Notes under the pieces: generated by a model
The model's database searches: none
What the model saw: the letters and a program-made list of their open reading frames with translations, nothing else
Told to the model about the DNA's origin: nothing
Translations under genes and position numbers: made by a program
Part shown: one piece after another, positions 41,010-48,874 of the stretch
Layout of the letters: each line of letters opens with the position of its first letter
Position numbering within the stretch: the first letter of the stretch is position 1
Origin: Hamadaea sp013361475
Lineage (GTDB): Bacteria; Actinomycetota; Actinomycetes; Mycobacteriales; Micromonosporaceae
DNA: 64,000 nucleotides
Assembly: GCF_040654195.1 (NCBI RefSeq)
Contig: NZ_JBFAHM010000013.1
Span: forward strand, 124,001 to 188,000
Direction: 5' to 3'

Positions 41010-42479
41010 TCAGGCGATGAGGGCTTGTTCGGTGGCGTAGATCGCCTGATCCGGGGCGCGATCGAGGTCGAAGCGCGCTCTGGCGATCCGGTCGACCGCG
41101 TCCACCAGGTCTTCCTCGGGCAGGGTGAACGGGACGCGCAGGAAGCGTTCCAGCGTGCCGTCCACGCCGAATCTCGGCCCCGGCGCGAGGCGTACCCCTT
41201 GGCTTTCGGCAGCGCGCGCCAATGCGCTGGAGACGGGCGCGTCGAGTTCGGCCCACAGGGTCAGCCCGCCTTCCGGGACGCTGACCCGCCACTCGGGCAA
41301 CCGGTCCGCGAGCGCCTTGACCAGGGTGTCGCGGCGCGACCGCAGGCCTGGCCGGCGGGCGTCGACCACCTCGGGCCCGTACGCCAGCAGCCGCACCGCC
41401 ACGAGCTGGTCGAGCACGGGGCTGGCCATGTCGACGCCGACCCGGACCGCGGCGAGGCGCTGGACGAGCGGCGCGGCCGCCCGGATCCAGCCGATCCGCA
41501 TGCCGCCCCAGTACGGTTTGGACAGTCCGCCGATCGTCATCACCCGGCTGTGCCGGTCGAAGGCCGCGACCGGTGGCGGCATCGCGCTGCGGTCGTCGAA
41601 CAAGTGCATGTCCACAAAGGACTCGTCGATGACGAGGTCCACCCCGGCGCTGTGCGCCACCGCCGGGAGCTGTTCGCGCAGCTTGACCGGCATGAGGTGG
41701 CCGGTCGGGTTCTGGAACTCCGGCACCAGGTACGCCAACCGCGGCCGGGTCTGCCGCAACGTGTCGAGCAGCAGCTCGCCGTCCCAGCCGTCGTGGGCGA
41801 GCCCGTGCGTCGCGATCCGCGCCCGCGCTCCGGCGAGCGCGGCGAGCGCCCCCGGGTAGGTCGGCGACTCGGTCAGCACCGGCGCGCCTGGATGCACGTG
41901 CAGCCGGACGACCAGGTCCAGCGCGTGCTGGGTGCCGTTGGTGATGAGGATCTGCTCGGGCCGGGTCGGCAGGCCACGGGCGGTGTAGCGATCGGCGACC
42001 ACTTCGCGCAGCACGTCCAGCCCGCACGGCCAGTAGCCCACCTGCCCCAGGTACGCCGGCAGGTCGTCGACGGCGGCCCGCGCGGCCTCCACCAGCTCGG
42101 GCGGGGCGGCCGGGGCGGCGCAGCTCAGGTCGATGACGCCCGGCTCGGCTTGGGGGGAGGGTCCCCACAGGCCGCTCGCGCCGACGCGCATACCCTCGGG
42201 GAGGGTCGTCCAGCTCCCGGAGCCGCGGCGGCTCGCCAGGTGGCCGGAGTCGCGCAGCTCCCGGTACGCGGCCGACACCGTCGTCCGGGAGATCCCGAGC
42301 GCCTCGGCGAGTTCGCGTTCCGCCGGGAGGCGTACGCCCAAGGCCAGGCGGCCGTCGGTCAGCAGGCCCCGCACCGCCCCGGCCAGCGCCAGGTAGTCCG
42401 GGCTCCGCCGGCGGGCCGGCAGCGCGTGCCATTCGCCGAGCAGGCGGGCCAGCTGGCCACCGCGTACCAAGCCACTCAT
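41010..42479 (-). CDS. MocR family regulator (GntR-type DNA-binding domain plus aminotransferase fold)
   Basis: This 489-residue protein joins an N-terminal winged helix (LALAGAVRGLLTDGRLALGV, RLPAERELAEALGISRTTVS, AAYRELRDSGHL) to a fold-type I aminotransferase domain. The latter has LITNGTQHALDLVVRL, PTYPGALAAL, PEFQNPTGHLMP, VIDESFVDM and the PLP lysine in GGLSKPYWGGMRIGW (about residue 320). MocR proteins use PLP or its adducts as effectors. The ATG at 42479 leaves a 61-base promoter region to the divergent YczE-like gene, the usual MocR partner. Longer in-frame starts would run into that gene. Confidence 0.92.
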   Translation of the reverse strand: MSGLVRGGQLARLLGEWHALPARRRSPDYLALAGAVRGLLTDGRLALGVRLPAERELAEALGISRTTVSAAYRELRDSGHLASRRGSGSWTTLPEGMRVGASGLWGPSPQAEPGVIDLSCAAPAAPPELVEAARAAVDDLPAYLGQVGYWPCGLDVLREVVADRYTARGLPTRPEQILITNGTQHALDLVVRLHVHPGAPVLTESPTYPGALAALAGARARIATHGLAHDGWDGELLLDTLRQTRPRLAYLVPEFQNPTGHLMPVKLREQLPAVAHSAGVDLVIDESFVDMHLFDDRSAMPPPVAAFDRHSRVMTIGGLSKPYWGGMRIGWIRAAAPLVQRLAAVRVGVDMASPVLDQLVAVRLLAYGPEVVDARRPGLRSRRDTLVKALADRLPEWRVSVPEGGLTLWAELDAPVSSALARAAESQGVRLAPGPRFGVDGTLERFLRVPFTLPEEDLVDAVDRIARARFDLDRAPDQAIYATEQALIA

Positions 42480-42540
42480 GGGGCCACCTCCCGCCAATTG
42501 GCCGCTTTGCAACAGGCCACCTGGCCCTAGAGTGGCATGC
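42480..42540. promoter_or_regulatory. MocR / YczE divergent promoter with candidate operators
   Basis: The 61-base gap contains CCAATTGG (42494-42501), a dyad GGCCA-cc-TGGCC (42515-42526) directly upstream of a TAGAGT -10 box (42528-42533), and a repeated GGCCAC (42482-42487 and 42515-42520). MocR regulators usually bind direct repeats in the divergent promoter. TAGAGT is 7 bases before the ATG at 42541, so yczE mRNA is probably leaderless. Confidence 0.55.
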
Positions 42541-43188
42541 ATGCGCTTTGGTGACAAGACCGTCAGCCGGCTGTTCCGCCTCGTGACCGGCTTGGCGCTG
42601 TACGGCGTGAGCATCCAGCTCATGATCGCGGCCCACCTCGGCAACCAGCCGTGGAGCGTCCTCGACCAGGGCCTGCACACCAAGACCGGGCTGACGATCG
42701 GGACCATCGTGGTCCTCGTCGCGGCGGTCGTGCTGCTGTGCTGGATCCCACTCCGGCAGAAGCCCGGCCTCGGCACCATCGCGAACATGTTGCTCATCGG
42801 GCCGTTCGTCGACCTGACCGCGCTCGTGCTCCCCGAACCCCGCGCGATGTGGGTGCGCATCGGCTACCTGCTCGCGGGCGTACTGCTCAACGCGGTCGCG
42901 ACCGGCCTCTACATCGGCGCCCACTTCGGCCCCGGCCCCCGCGACGGGCTGATGACCGGCCTGGCCAAGCGCGGGCTGTCCATCCGGGTGGCGCGCACCT
43001 CGATCGAGGTCGTGGTCGTCGCCATCGGCTTCCTGCTCGGCGGCACCTTCGGCATCGGAACGGTGCTCTACGCGCTCGCCATCGGCCCGCTCGCCCAGGT
43101 GTTCATCCCGCTGTTCGCCGTGCGCAGCACTCCTCCTGTCGCCGCTACTCCCACTCCGACTCCCACTCCCTCTTCCGCTGTGGCGTGA
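42541..43188 (+). CDS. YczE/YyaS/YitT-type membrane protein
   Basis: This 215-residue protein has five to six hydrophobic helices. Typical pieces are LVTGLALYGVSIQLMIAAHL, GNQPWSVLDQGLHTKTGLTI, GLYIGAHFGPGPRDGLMTGL and IGTVLYALAIGPLAQVFIPL. YczE-like proteins are regularly divergent from MocR regulators and are thought to transport or sense a small molecule; the exact role is unknown. The C-terminus is a short proline-threonine repeat (PTPTPTPSS). The first ATG after the TAGAGT box is used. Palindromic repeat B copy 2 begins over the stop codon. Confidence 0.88.
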   Translation: MRFGDKTVSRLFRLVTGLALYGVSIQLMIAAHLGNQPWSVLDQGLHTKTGLTIGTIVVLVAAVVLLCWIPLRQKPGLGTIANMLLIGPFVDLTALVLPEPRAMWVRIGYLLAGVLLNAVATGLYIGAHFGPGPRDGLMTGLAKRGLSIRVARTSIEVVVVAIGFLLGGTFGIGTVLYALAIGPLAQVFIPLFAVRSTPPVAATPTPTPTPSSAVA

Positions 43189-43257
43189 TCATCGCGTCAG
43201 CCATGCGGTTTCGCGGGGCAGAATGTCCGTTGAAACAGCATGCCTGACGCAATGATC
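43187..43257. repeat. Palindromic repeat family B, copy 2
   Basis: Arms of 26 bases (43187-43212 and 43232-43257) pair imperfectly around a 19-base loop with AATGTCCG. It overlaps the last two bases of the YczE-like gene and the stop region of the convergent gene at 43256. The same placement, between convergent genes and touching stops, holds for copy 1. Confidence 0.85.
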
Positions 43258-44020
43258 AGCCCGCCTGGGCGACGATGTCGTTGGCGATCTTCAACGGGGC
43301 AGCGCGGTCGGCGGCCGGGGACTGGGCGTACAGCACCACGAGGTAGTCCTCGCCGTTCCGGCTGAACACGTGCGCGAGGTCCAGCACCCACAACCCCCGC
43401 GCGTCCTGGGGCGTCTCCACGTGCCAGGTCCGCGCGTCGTCGCGTACCGGGGTGCCGGCCTGCGCGAGCCAGCTCAGCGCCCACGCGCGCATCCGGGCCG
43501 TGGTGCAGTCGCGCTCACAGCGCAGCAGACTCAGGACCACGGCCTGCTTGCTCTCCGCGGACTTCTCGTCCACGCAGACTTTGCGGTACGCCGTCGGGGC
43601 GGTCGGGAGCGTGTCGCCGTTGACGCAGTTCCACCCGTCGGGCAGGCGGAACGCGAAGGGCCACCCCGGGAAGGCGGCCGTGTAGGTGGTGTCCCGCGCG
43701 ACGTAGACCGGTCCCAGCACCGCCTTGCCGGAGACCTGCCGAAGCGCGGGCGGTTTCGTCGAGGTGAGCCAGGTCGGCGCGGGCACCGGCCGCGGGCTCG
43801 GCGTACGCGATCCCGACGGCGACGACGACGGGGCGAGCGCGGCGGCCGACGGGCGCGCCCGCGCCGCTGCGTCGATCGCGTTGGCTCGCTTGGCCAGGAG
43901 TACGCCCGAGGCGTACCCGACCGCGATGAGCAGGGGCAACGCGCCCAGCAGCACCCACAGCAGCGTCTGCGGGCGAGGGCCGGGCGCCGGTGGCCGCAGC
44001 ACGGTGTTCGTCTGGGTCAC
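43256..44020 (-). CDS. Hypothetical membrane-anchored extracytoplasmic protein
   Basis: This 254-residue protein has one N-terminal membrane helix (LLWVLLGALPLLIAVGYASG, about 20-39), then a Pro/Ser/Ala-rich linker (to about 85), then a compact domain. That domain contains Trp and four cysteines (DGWNCVNGDTLP, RKVCVDEKSAESK, LLRCERDCTTARM), suggesting disulfides outside the cell. No family is recognised. The GTG at 44020 is used; a GTG three codons upstream is also possible. It lies 38 bases downstream of hisF on the same strand. Confidence 0.7.
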   Translation of the reverse strand: MTQTNTVLRPPAPGPRPQTLLWVLLGALPLLIAVGYASGVLLAKRANAIDAAARARPSAAALAPSSSPSGSRTPSPRPVPAPTWLTSTKPPALRQVSGKAVLGPVYVARDTTYTAAFPGWPFAFRLPDGWNCVNGDTLPTAPTAYRKVCVDEKSAESKQAVVLSLLRCERDCTTARMRAWALSWLAQAGTPVRDDARTWHVETPQDARGLWVLDLAHVFSRNGEDYLVVLYAQSPAADRAAPLKIANDIVAQAG

Positions 44021-44058
44021 GTCGGGCACGCTACCGCACCAGGAAAGATCGGAGAACG

Positions 44059-44835
44059 TCAGATTCTGACGGGGTGCCCCGCCGCCGCGAGCGCACCCTT
44101 CACCTCGGCGATGGTGACCTCGCCGAAGTGGAAGACGCTCGCCGCGAGCACGGCGTCGGCTCCCGCGTCGATCGCGGGCGGGAAGTCCTCGGCCCGTCCG
44201 GCGCCACCGCTGGCGATCACCGGGATGTCGACCGCCGCCCGGACGGCGGAGATCAGTTCCAGGTCGAACCCGCCCTTGGTGCCGTCGGCGTCCATCGAGT
44301 TGAGCAGGATCTCCCCCGCGCCCAGCTCCTCGGCCCGGCGCGCCCACTCGACGGCGTCGACCCCGGCCGGTTTGCGCCCGCCGTGGGTGGTGACCTCGAA
44401 CCCGCTCGGCGCGTGCGGCAGGCGGTCGAGCGTACGCCGGACGTCGAGGGACAGCACCAGCACCTGGTTGCCGAAGCGCTCGGCGATCTCGCTGATCAGG
44501 TCAGGGCGGGCCAGGGCGGCGGTGTTCACGCCGACCTTGTCCGCGCCCGCGCGCAGGAGCACATCCACGTCGGCGACGCTGCGGACGCCGCCGCCGACGG
44601 TCAACGGGATGAACACCGTCTCCGCCGTCCGCCGGACGACCTCCAGCATGGTGCCGCGCCCTTCGGAGCTGGCGCTGACGTCGAGGAAGGTCACCTCGTC
44701 GGCCCCGGCCGCGTCGTACGCGGCGGCCAGCTCGACCGGGTCCCCGGCGTCGCGGAGGTCGGCGAAGTTGACGCCCTTCACCACCCGGCCGGCGTCCACG
44801 TCGAGGCAGGGGATGACCCGTACGGCAACCGTCAT
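44059..44835 (-). CDS. hisF: Imidazole glycerol phosphate synthase, cyclase subunit
   Basis: HisF (258 aa) is the TIM-barrel subunit that makes imidazole glycerol phosphate and AICAR with ammonia from HisH. It has VRVIPCLDVDAGRVVKGVNF (catalytic Asp), EVTFLDVSASSEGR, PLTVGGGVRSVADVDVLLRA, GADKVGVNTAALARPDL and ILLNSMDADGTKGGFDLELI (second catalytic Asp), then IASGGAG and AVLAASVFHFGE. Length and start are standard. Its ATG overlaps the stop of the EamA gene (ATGA). hisH and hisA are not in the window, and hisI is 20 kb away. Confidence 0.97.
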   Translation of the reverse strand: MTVAVRVIPCLDVDAGRVVKGVNFADLRDAGDPVELAAAYDAAGADEVTFLDVSASSEGRGTMLEVVRRTAETVFIPLTVGGGVRSVADVDVLLRAGADKVGVNTAALARPDLISEIAERFGNQVLVLSLDVRRTLDRLPHAPSGFEVTTHGGRKPAGVDAVEWARRAEELGAGEILLNSMDADGTKGGFDLELISAVRAAVDIPVIASGGAGRAEDFPPAIDAGADAVLAASVFHFGEVTIAEVKGALAAAGHPVRI

Positions 44836-45752
44836 GTCCTCGAAAGTACAGGTTCCGGCGTCGCGGCCCGGTCCGAGTCCGGCCGCTGAGACGAACGCGT
44901 CACCCGCCGCAGCGCGCCGAGCAGGATGCCGCCCACGACAAGCAGACCGCCGAGGATGTCGGTGGCTTCGAGGCGCTCGCCGAGGAAGAGCACGGCGCTG
45001 GACATCCCGAAGAAGGGGACGAGCATCGAGAACGGCGCGACCGTGCCCGCGCCGTAGCGGCGGATGAGGACGCCCCACAGCCCGAAGCCGACGATGGTCG
45101 ACAACGCACTCGTGTACGCGATCGCTCCGAGCGCGGTGGCGTCGATCCCGCGGATCGCGGTGAGGTCGGCGGAGAAGCCGTCGACGGCGACCGAGATCCC
45201 GAGCAGCGGCAGCCCGCCGACGGCGCCCACCCACATCATGAAGCGGGCCATGTCCGGCGGGGCCGCCTTGCGCATGACGATGTTGTTCAACCCCCAGAAC
45301 GCGGCCGACCCGAGGACCAAGGCGAAGGCGAGCGGCGGACGTTCACCGCCCATTCCGACGGCGACGACGGCCATGCCACCGGTCGCCAGCAGGAGCCCGC
45401 CGACCTGCCGGGGACCCGGCCGCTCCCGGAGCAGCGGCACGGCCAGCAGGACGGTGAAGATCGCCTGGCTCTGCAGGACCAGCGAGGTCAGCCCGGCCGG
45501 CATGCCCTCGGCGATGCCCCAGAAGAACAGGGAGAAGTGGAGTACGCCCAACGTCAGCGCCGAGGCCGCCACCCAGCGCCACGGCACGCCCGGACCCCGG
45601 CGCAGCACGAGGAGCGGCAGGCCGACCGCGAGCAACCGCAGCGCGCAGAACAGCAGTGCGGGCATCCGGTCGAGGCCGAGTTTGATCGAGATGAAGTTCA
45701 GGCCCCAGACGGCGGCGATGCCGACGGCCAGCAGAATGTCGCGCGGTCGCAT
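44832..45752 (-). CDS. EamA family (DMT) transporter
   Basis: This 306-residue protein has about ten helices in two EamA repeats. The first repeat starts RDILLAVGIAAVWGLNFISI and ends near GGLLLATGGMAVVAVG. The second starts ALVLGSAAFWGLNNIVMRKA and ends LVVGGILLGALRR. DMT proteins of this type (RhtA/YdcZ-like) export amino acids or metabolites. The ATG at 45752 (MRPRDILLAV) is preferred, because the ATG at 45803 would leave only 20 bases to the divergent LysR gene. The LysR protein probably regulates it. The stop overlaps the hisF start. Confidence 0.88.
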   Translation of the reverse strand: MRPRDILLAVGIAAVWGLNFISIKLGLDRMPALLFCALRLLAVGLPLLVLRRGPGVPWRWVAASALTLGVLHFSLFFWGIAEGMPAGLTSLVLQSQAIFTVLLAVPLLRERPGPRQVGGLLLATGGMAVVAVGMGGERPPLAFALVLGSAAFWGLNNIVMRKAAPPDMARFMMWVGAVGGLPLLGISVAVDGFSADLTAIRGIDATALGAIAYTSALSTIVGFGLWGVLIRRYGAGTVAPFSMLVPFFGMSSAVLFLGERLEATDILGGLLVVGGILLGALRRVTRSSQRPDSDRAATPEPVLSRT

Positions 45753-45810
45753 GGTCCCATCCCAGCTCACCGCACGATGTAGCACCAGCGAATTGTTCTT
45801 CATGCTGAGT

Positions 45811-45816
45811 TAAGCT
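45811..45816 (+). promoter_or_regulatory. Candidate leaderless -10 box of the LysR gene
   Basis: TAAGCT lies 7 bases before the ATG at 45824. The 71-base gap to the EamA start must hold both promoters and the LysR site. Confidence 0.45.
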
Positions 45817-45823
45817 TCGCTAC

Positions 45824-46717
45824 ATGGATCTGGGACGGCTCCGCGCCCTCGACGCCGTGGCGACCTGTGGCAGCGTGCTCGCCGCCGCCGACGCGCTGCA
45901 CATCACCCCGTCGGCGGTCAGCCAGCAGCTCGCCAAGCTCGACCGGGAGACCGGCACCCGGCTGCTCGAACGGGACGGGCGCGGGCTGCGGCTGACCGAT
46001 GCCGGGCACATCCTCGCGGCACACGCCGCCCGGGTGCTCGCCGCCGTCGACGAGGCCGAATCCGCGCTGGCGGCGTACCACCAGGACGTCACGGGCACGA
46101 TCACCATCGCGGCCTTCGCGACCGCGTGCCGCGGGCTGCTCCCCCGCGCGCTGGCCGAGCTGGCGGCGAAGCATCCGCAGCTGTCCACCCGGATCGCCGA
46201 GACCAACCCGTACGAGGCGATGGACGCGCTGACGCGGGGCCGGGCCGAGGTGGTGGTGGCCGACGACTGGCCGGAGATCGGTCTCGTGCTGCCCGAGGGT
46301 GTGGCACATGTGACCCTTGGCCACGATCGCGCCGACCTCATCGTCCCTAGTGGACACCGGCTGGCCGGTGCGCCCGCCGGACCCCTGGCCCGCGCGGCCG
46401 GCGAACGATGGATCGCGTCGCCGCCCGGGACGATCTGCCACGACTGGCTGCTGCGGGTGCTGCCCGGCGTACGCCCGGACTTCCTGGTCGGCGAGTTCGA
46501 GACGCAGCAGACCCTCGTGGCGGCCGGACTCGGCGTCGCGCTGATTCCCCGGCTGGCGCGTACGCACACCGTCCCGGGCACGGCCGTGGTCCCCGTCGAG
46601 CCCGGGCCGACGCGGCGGGTCGTCGTCGCCTGGCGCAAGGCCACCGAGGTACGCCCAGCGCTCGGCGCGACCGTCGCAGCGCTGCGGACGGCGTGGGCCG
46701 ACCGCGCCACCGCCTGA
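45824..46717 (+). CDS. LysR family transcriptional regulator
   Basis: This 297-residue regulator has the LysR winged helix at the N-terminus: LRALDAVATCGSVLAAADAL, HITPSAVSQQLAKLDRETGT and RLLERDGRGLRLTDAG. The periplasmic-binding-like effector domain follows (from TGTITIAAFATACRGLL). It includes VAAGLGVALIPRLA, typical of the second subdomain. It is divergent from the EamA exporter, a standard pair in which LysR activates an amino-acid exporter when the ligand accumulates. The transcript appears leaderless. Confidence 0.92.
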   Translation: MDLGRLRALDAVATCGSVLAAADALHITPSAVSQQLAKLDRETGTRLLERDGRGLRLTDAGHILAAHAARVLAAVDEAESALAAYHQDVTGTITIAAFATACRGLLPRALAELAAKHPQLSTRIAETNPYEAMDALTRGRAEVVVADDWPEIGLVLPEGVAHVTLGHDRADLIVPSGHRLAGAPAGPLARAAGERWIASPPGTICHDWLLRVLPGVRPDFLVGEFETQQTLVAAGLGVALIPRLARTHTVPGTAVVPVEPGPTRRVVVAWRKATEVRPALGATVAALRTAWADRATA

Positions 46718-46778
46718 CCGCACGCTCAGTCCCGACCTCATCCTCCCGACGTACGCCGCCGTCGCCGCGCACACTTCC

Positions 46779-46843
46779 GCGCTGGATCAGGGATCCAGGT
46801 CGAATCTTGGCGCATGATTCGACCGAGAACCCTGATCCAGCGC
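46779..46843. repeat. Palindromic repeat family A, copy 3
   Basis: Imperfect inverted repeat from GCGCTGGATCAGGGATC to ACCCTGATCCAGCGC, with the centre CTTGG-cg-CATG. It lies 61 bases after the LysR stop and before the BrkB gene. Confidence 0.85.
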
Positions 46844-46847
46844 CAAC

Positions 46848-46908
46848 GAGGCGGCGGCGGAGCCGGCGCCCACGACGCGGCGGAGGAGCCGGCGCCAACG
46901 ACGCGGCG
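46848..46908. repeat. Tandem repeat, about 26-bp unit, two copies
   Basis: Two near-identical stretches share GAGCCGGCGCC and then CACGACG or AACGACG, each followed by CGGCG. They lie between palindromic repeat A copy 3 and the BrkB promoter. The ends of the array are approximate. Confidence 0.55.
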
Positions 46909-46933
46909 CGCATGGCAAGCGGGCAGTCATGGG

Positions 46934-46939
46934 TATAAC
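46934..46939 (+). promoter_or_regulatory. Leaderless -10 box of the BrkB gene
   Basis: TATAAC (with T after it) lies 7 bases before the ATG at 46947. This decides for 46947 rather than the ATG at 46929, which has no Shine-Dalgarno. Confidence 0.55.
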
Positions 46940-46946
46940 TACGGTC

Positions 46947-47993
46947 ATGGCCCCCAAGACGCCGCGCAGCACCGAACCCGGCCGGCTGCATCGCGACCGC
47001 CTCCTCCGGCTGCTCAAACGGGCGCCGCGACGCCCCGCCGACCTGGGTTTCCGGGCCTGGGTCCGCGTCTTCCGGCGTACCGTCGCCGAGTTCGTCTCCG
47101 ACGACCTGGGCGACATGGCCGCGGCCTTGACCTACTACGGCATCTTGTCGATCTTCCCGGGTCTGCTCGTCCTCGTGGCCGGGGTGGGCCTGCTGGGCGA
47201 CTCGACCGCGACCGCGGTGGAGACGAACATCCGCGAGCTGACGCCCGGCCCGGCTCAGCAGATCATCGCCGACAGTATCGACAACCTGCGGGAGAGCCGC
47301 CAGACGGCCGGGGTGCTGGCGGTGGCGGGTCTGGTGATCGCGTTCTGGTCGGCGACCGGCTACATCGGATCGTTCATGCGGGCGGCGAACCGCATCTTCG
47401 ACGTGCCGGAGGGGCGCCCGTTCTGGAAGACCGTGCCGGTGCAGCTGGCCATCACCGCCGTGACCGGGCTGTTCCTCGCCGCGAGCGCGCTGGCCGTGGT
47501 CTTCACCGGCCGGCTGGCCGCGCAGACCGGTAAGGCGCTGGGCTTCGAGGAGGCGAGCGTCCGCGTCTTCGACGTGGTGAAATGGCCCGCGTTGATCCTC
47601 GGCGTGACGATGATGCTGGCGCTGCTCTACTGGGCCAGCCCCAACGCCCGCCAGGGCGGATTCCGCTGGATCACCCCGGGCAGTCTGCTCGCCGTGGTCC
47701 TGTGGATCGTGGTGTCCGCCGGGTTCGCCTTCTACGTCGCCCATTTCGGGTCGTACAACAAGACGTACGGAACCCTCGGCGGGGTGATCGTCTTCCTCGT
47801 CTGGCTGTGGCTGACCAATGTGGCGGTTCTGCTCGGCGCGGAGTTCGACGCCGAACTCGGCCGGGCGCGGGCGATCGCGGCCGGGCTGCCGCCGCGTGCC
47901 GAACCGTATCTGCCGCTCCGGGACGTCCCTAAGCAGCACGAACTCCAGGAACTGACAGACGATCACCTGAACGAGGCCAACCCCTCAGACTAG
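46947..47993 (+). CDS. YihY/BrkB family membrane protein
   Basis: This 348-residue protein has six helices. It has FVSDDLGDMAAALTYYGILS and then IFPGLLVLVAGVGLLG at the first helix (the typical BrkB start), LAVAGLVIAFWSATGYIGSF, MRAANRIFDVPEGRPFWK, WASPNARQGGFRWITPGSLL and GGVIVFLVWLWLTNVAVLLG with AEFDAEL. It is a conserved inner-membrane family with unclear function; BrkB itself was first linked to serum resistance and is not a ribonuclease as once named. The tail is polar. It lies just upstream of the injection-system operon but has its own leaderless promoter. Confidence 0.9.
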   Translation: MAPKTPRSTEPGRLHRDRLLRLLKRAPRRPADLGFRAWVRVFRRTVAEFVSDDLGDMAAALTYYGILSIFPGLLVLVAGVGLLGDSTATAVETNIRELTPGPAQQIIADSIDNLRESRQTAGVLAVAGLVIAFWSATGYIGSFMRAANRIFDVPEGRPFWKTVPVQLAITAVTGLFLAASALAVVFTGRLAAQTGKALGFEEASVRVFDVVKWPALILGVTMMLALLYWASPNARQGGFRWITPGSLLAVVLWIVVSAGFAFYVAHFGSYNKTYGTLGGVIVFLVWLWLTNVAVLLGAEFDAELGRARAIAAGLPPRAEPYLPLRDVPKQHELQELTDDHLNEANPSD

Positions 47994-48006
47994 CTACGCA
48001 ACGTCA

Positions 48007-48056
48007 GGGTGTCGTCACCCGAATGCGACCACGCGGTCGTTAGATCGGCGACACCC
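48007..48056 (+). terminator. Nested hairpin between BrkB gene and injection-system operon
   Basis: An outer 8-bp stem GGGTGTCG (48007-48014) / CGACACCC (48049-48056) encloses an inner hairpin CGACC-acgc-GGTCG (48026-48039). It begins 13 bases after the BrkB stop. Probable terminator insulating the next operon. Confidence 0.5.
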
Positions 48057-48057
48057 A

Positions 48058-48099
48058 TGTGACGGATCGGTGACTGTGAATAGTGATCGTCCCGTCACA
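48058..48099. promoter_or_regulatory. Inverted repeat upstream of the contractile injection operon
   Basis: TGTGACGG (48058-48065) and CCGTCACA (48092-48099) form a perfect 8-bp inverted repeat with 26 bases between. Inside are further GTGAC/GTGA phrases. It ends 11 bases before the first ATG of the operon, so it is a candidate operator pair or looping site. The regulator is unknown; the TGTGA/TCACA ends recall CRP-type sites, but the spacing is far too long for one classical site. Confidence 0.45.
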
Positions 48100-48110
48100 G
48101 AATGCTCCGC

Positions 48111-48851
48111 ATGACCGACCCCGGGCCCGGCCCCATCGAGGCGGCCACCGCCCGGCTGCTCGACTGGCTGGGGCGGACGGCCGGGGTCGCCGCGCGCCTG
48201 TCCGAACCGGACGCGGCGATCGCCGCCGACGCGGTGGCGCTCCGGCATGACGGTGACCCGCACGGCGGACCGCACCCGCCGACCGGCGGCGTCACGGTCT
48301 ACCTCCTGGAAGTACGCCCGGCGCGCCAGACACGCGGCACCGGCCCTCGGGAGCCGTACCGGTTCACTGTGCGGTTTCTCGTGACCGGGCCAGTGCGAGC
48401 GTTGGACTCGGTGCTGACCGCCGCCGTCCACGCCGGTGAGCCCGAGATTCTGTTGACCGCGGGCGATCCCGCGCTGTGGCAGGCGCTGGGCGTACCGCCG
48501 CGGCCGGCGCTGATCGTCGACCTGCCGGCCGTCGTCGCGTACGCCGAGCAGCCGGCCCCGCCGGTGCTCCACCCGCTGAAGATCGAGCACGTCGCCCGGC
48601 GGACGCTGGCCGGAACCGTCGTCGGCCCCGGGGACGTCCCGCTGCCGGCCGTCCGCGTCGAGGTGCTCGGCACCACGTTGACCACCACCACCGACGCCCG
48701 GGGGCGGTTCACCGTCGCGGGTGTGCCCGACACCGGCGAGGTACGCCTTCGCCTGATCGGCCGGGGCCGGACCTTCGTGGCGGCGGTCGAACCCGGCCGC
48801 GATCCCGACGGCCCGGACCTCATCCTCCGCTGCGATCTGCCCACCCGGTAA
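48111..48851 (+). CDS. Pvc16/Afp16-like tail-terminator protein with C-terminal carboxypeptidase-regulatory-like domain
   Basis: This 246-residue protein begins with a domain like Pvc16_N (DUF4255): IEAATARLLDWLGRTAGVAA, then GGVTVYLLEVRP and YRFTVRFLVTGP. Pvc16/Afp16 proteins cap the sheath and tube of contractile particles. The C-terminal 80 residues are an Ig-like carboxypeptidase-regulatory domain: TLAGTVVGPGDVPLPAVRVE, TDARGRFTVAGVPDTGEVRL. The ATG at 48111 is used; an ATG at 48102 is also possible. It is first in a compact operon reaching 60084, with the sheath gene 23 bases downstream. Confidence 0.65.
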   Translation: MTDPGPGPIEAATARLLDWLGRTAGVAARLSEPDAAIAADAVALRHDGDPHGGPHPPTGGVTVYLLEVRPARQTRGTGPREPYRFTVRFLVTGPVRALDSVLTAAVHAGEPEILLTAGDPALWQALGVPPRPALIVDLPAVVAYAEQPAPPVLHPLKIEHVARRTLAGTVVGPGDVPLPAVRVEVLGTTLTTTTDARGRFTVAGVPDTGEVRLRLIGRGRTFVAAVEPGRDPDGPDLILRCDLPTR

Positions 48852-48874
48852 AGCCTCACCACCGAGGAGTTCAC

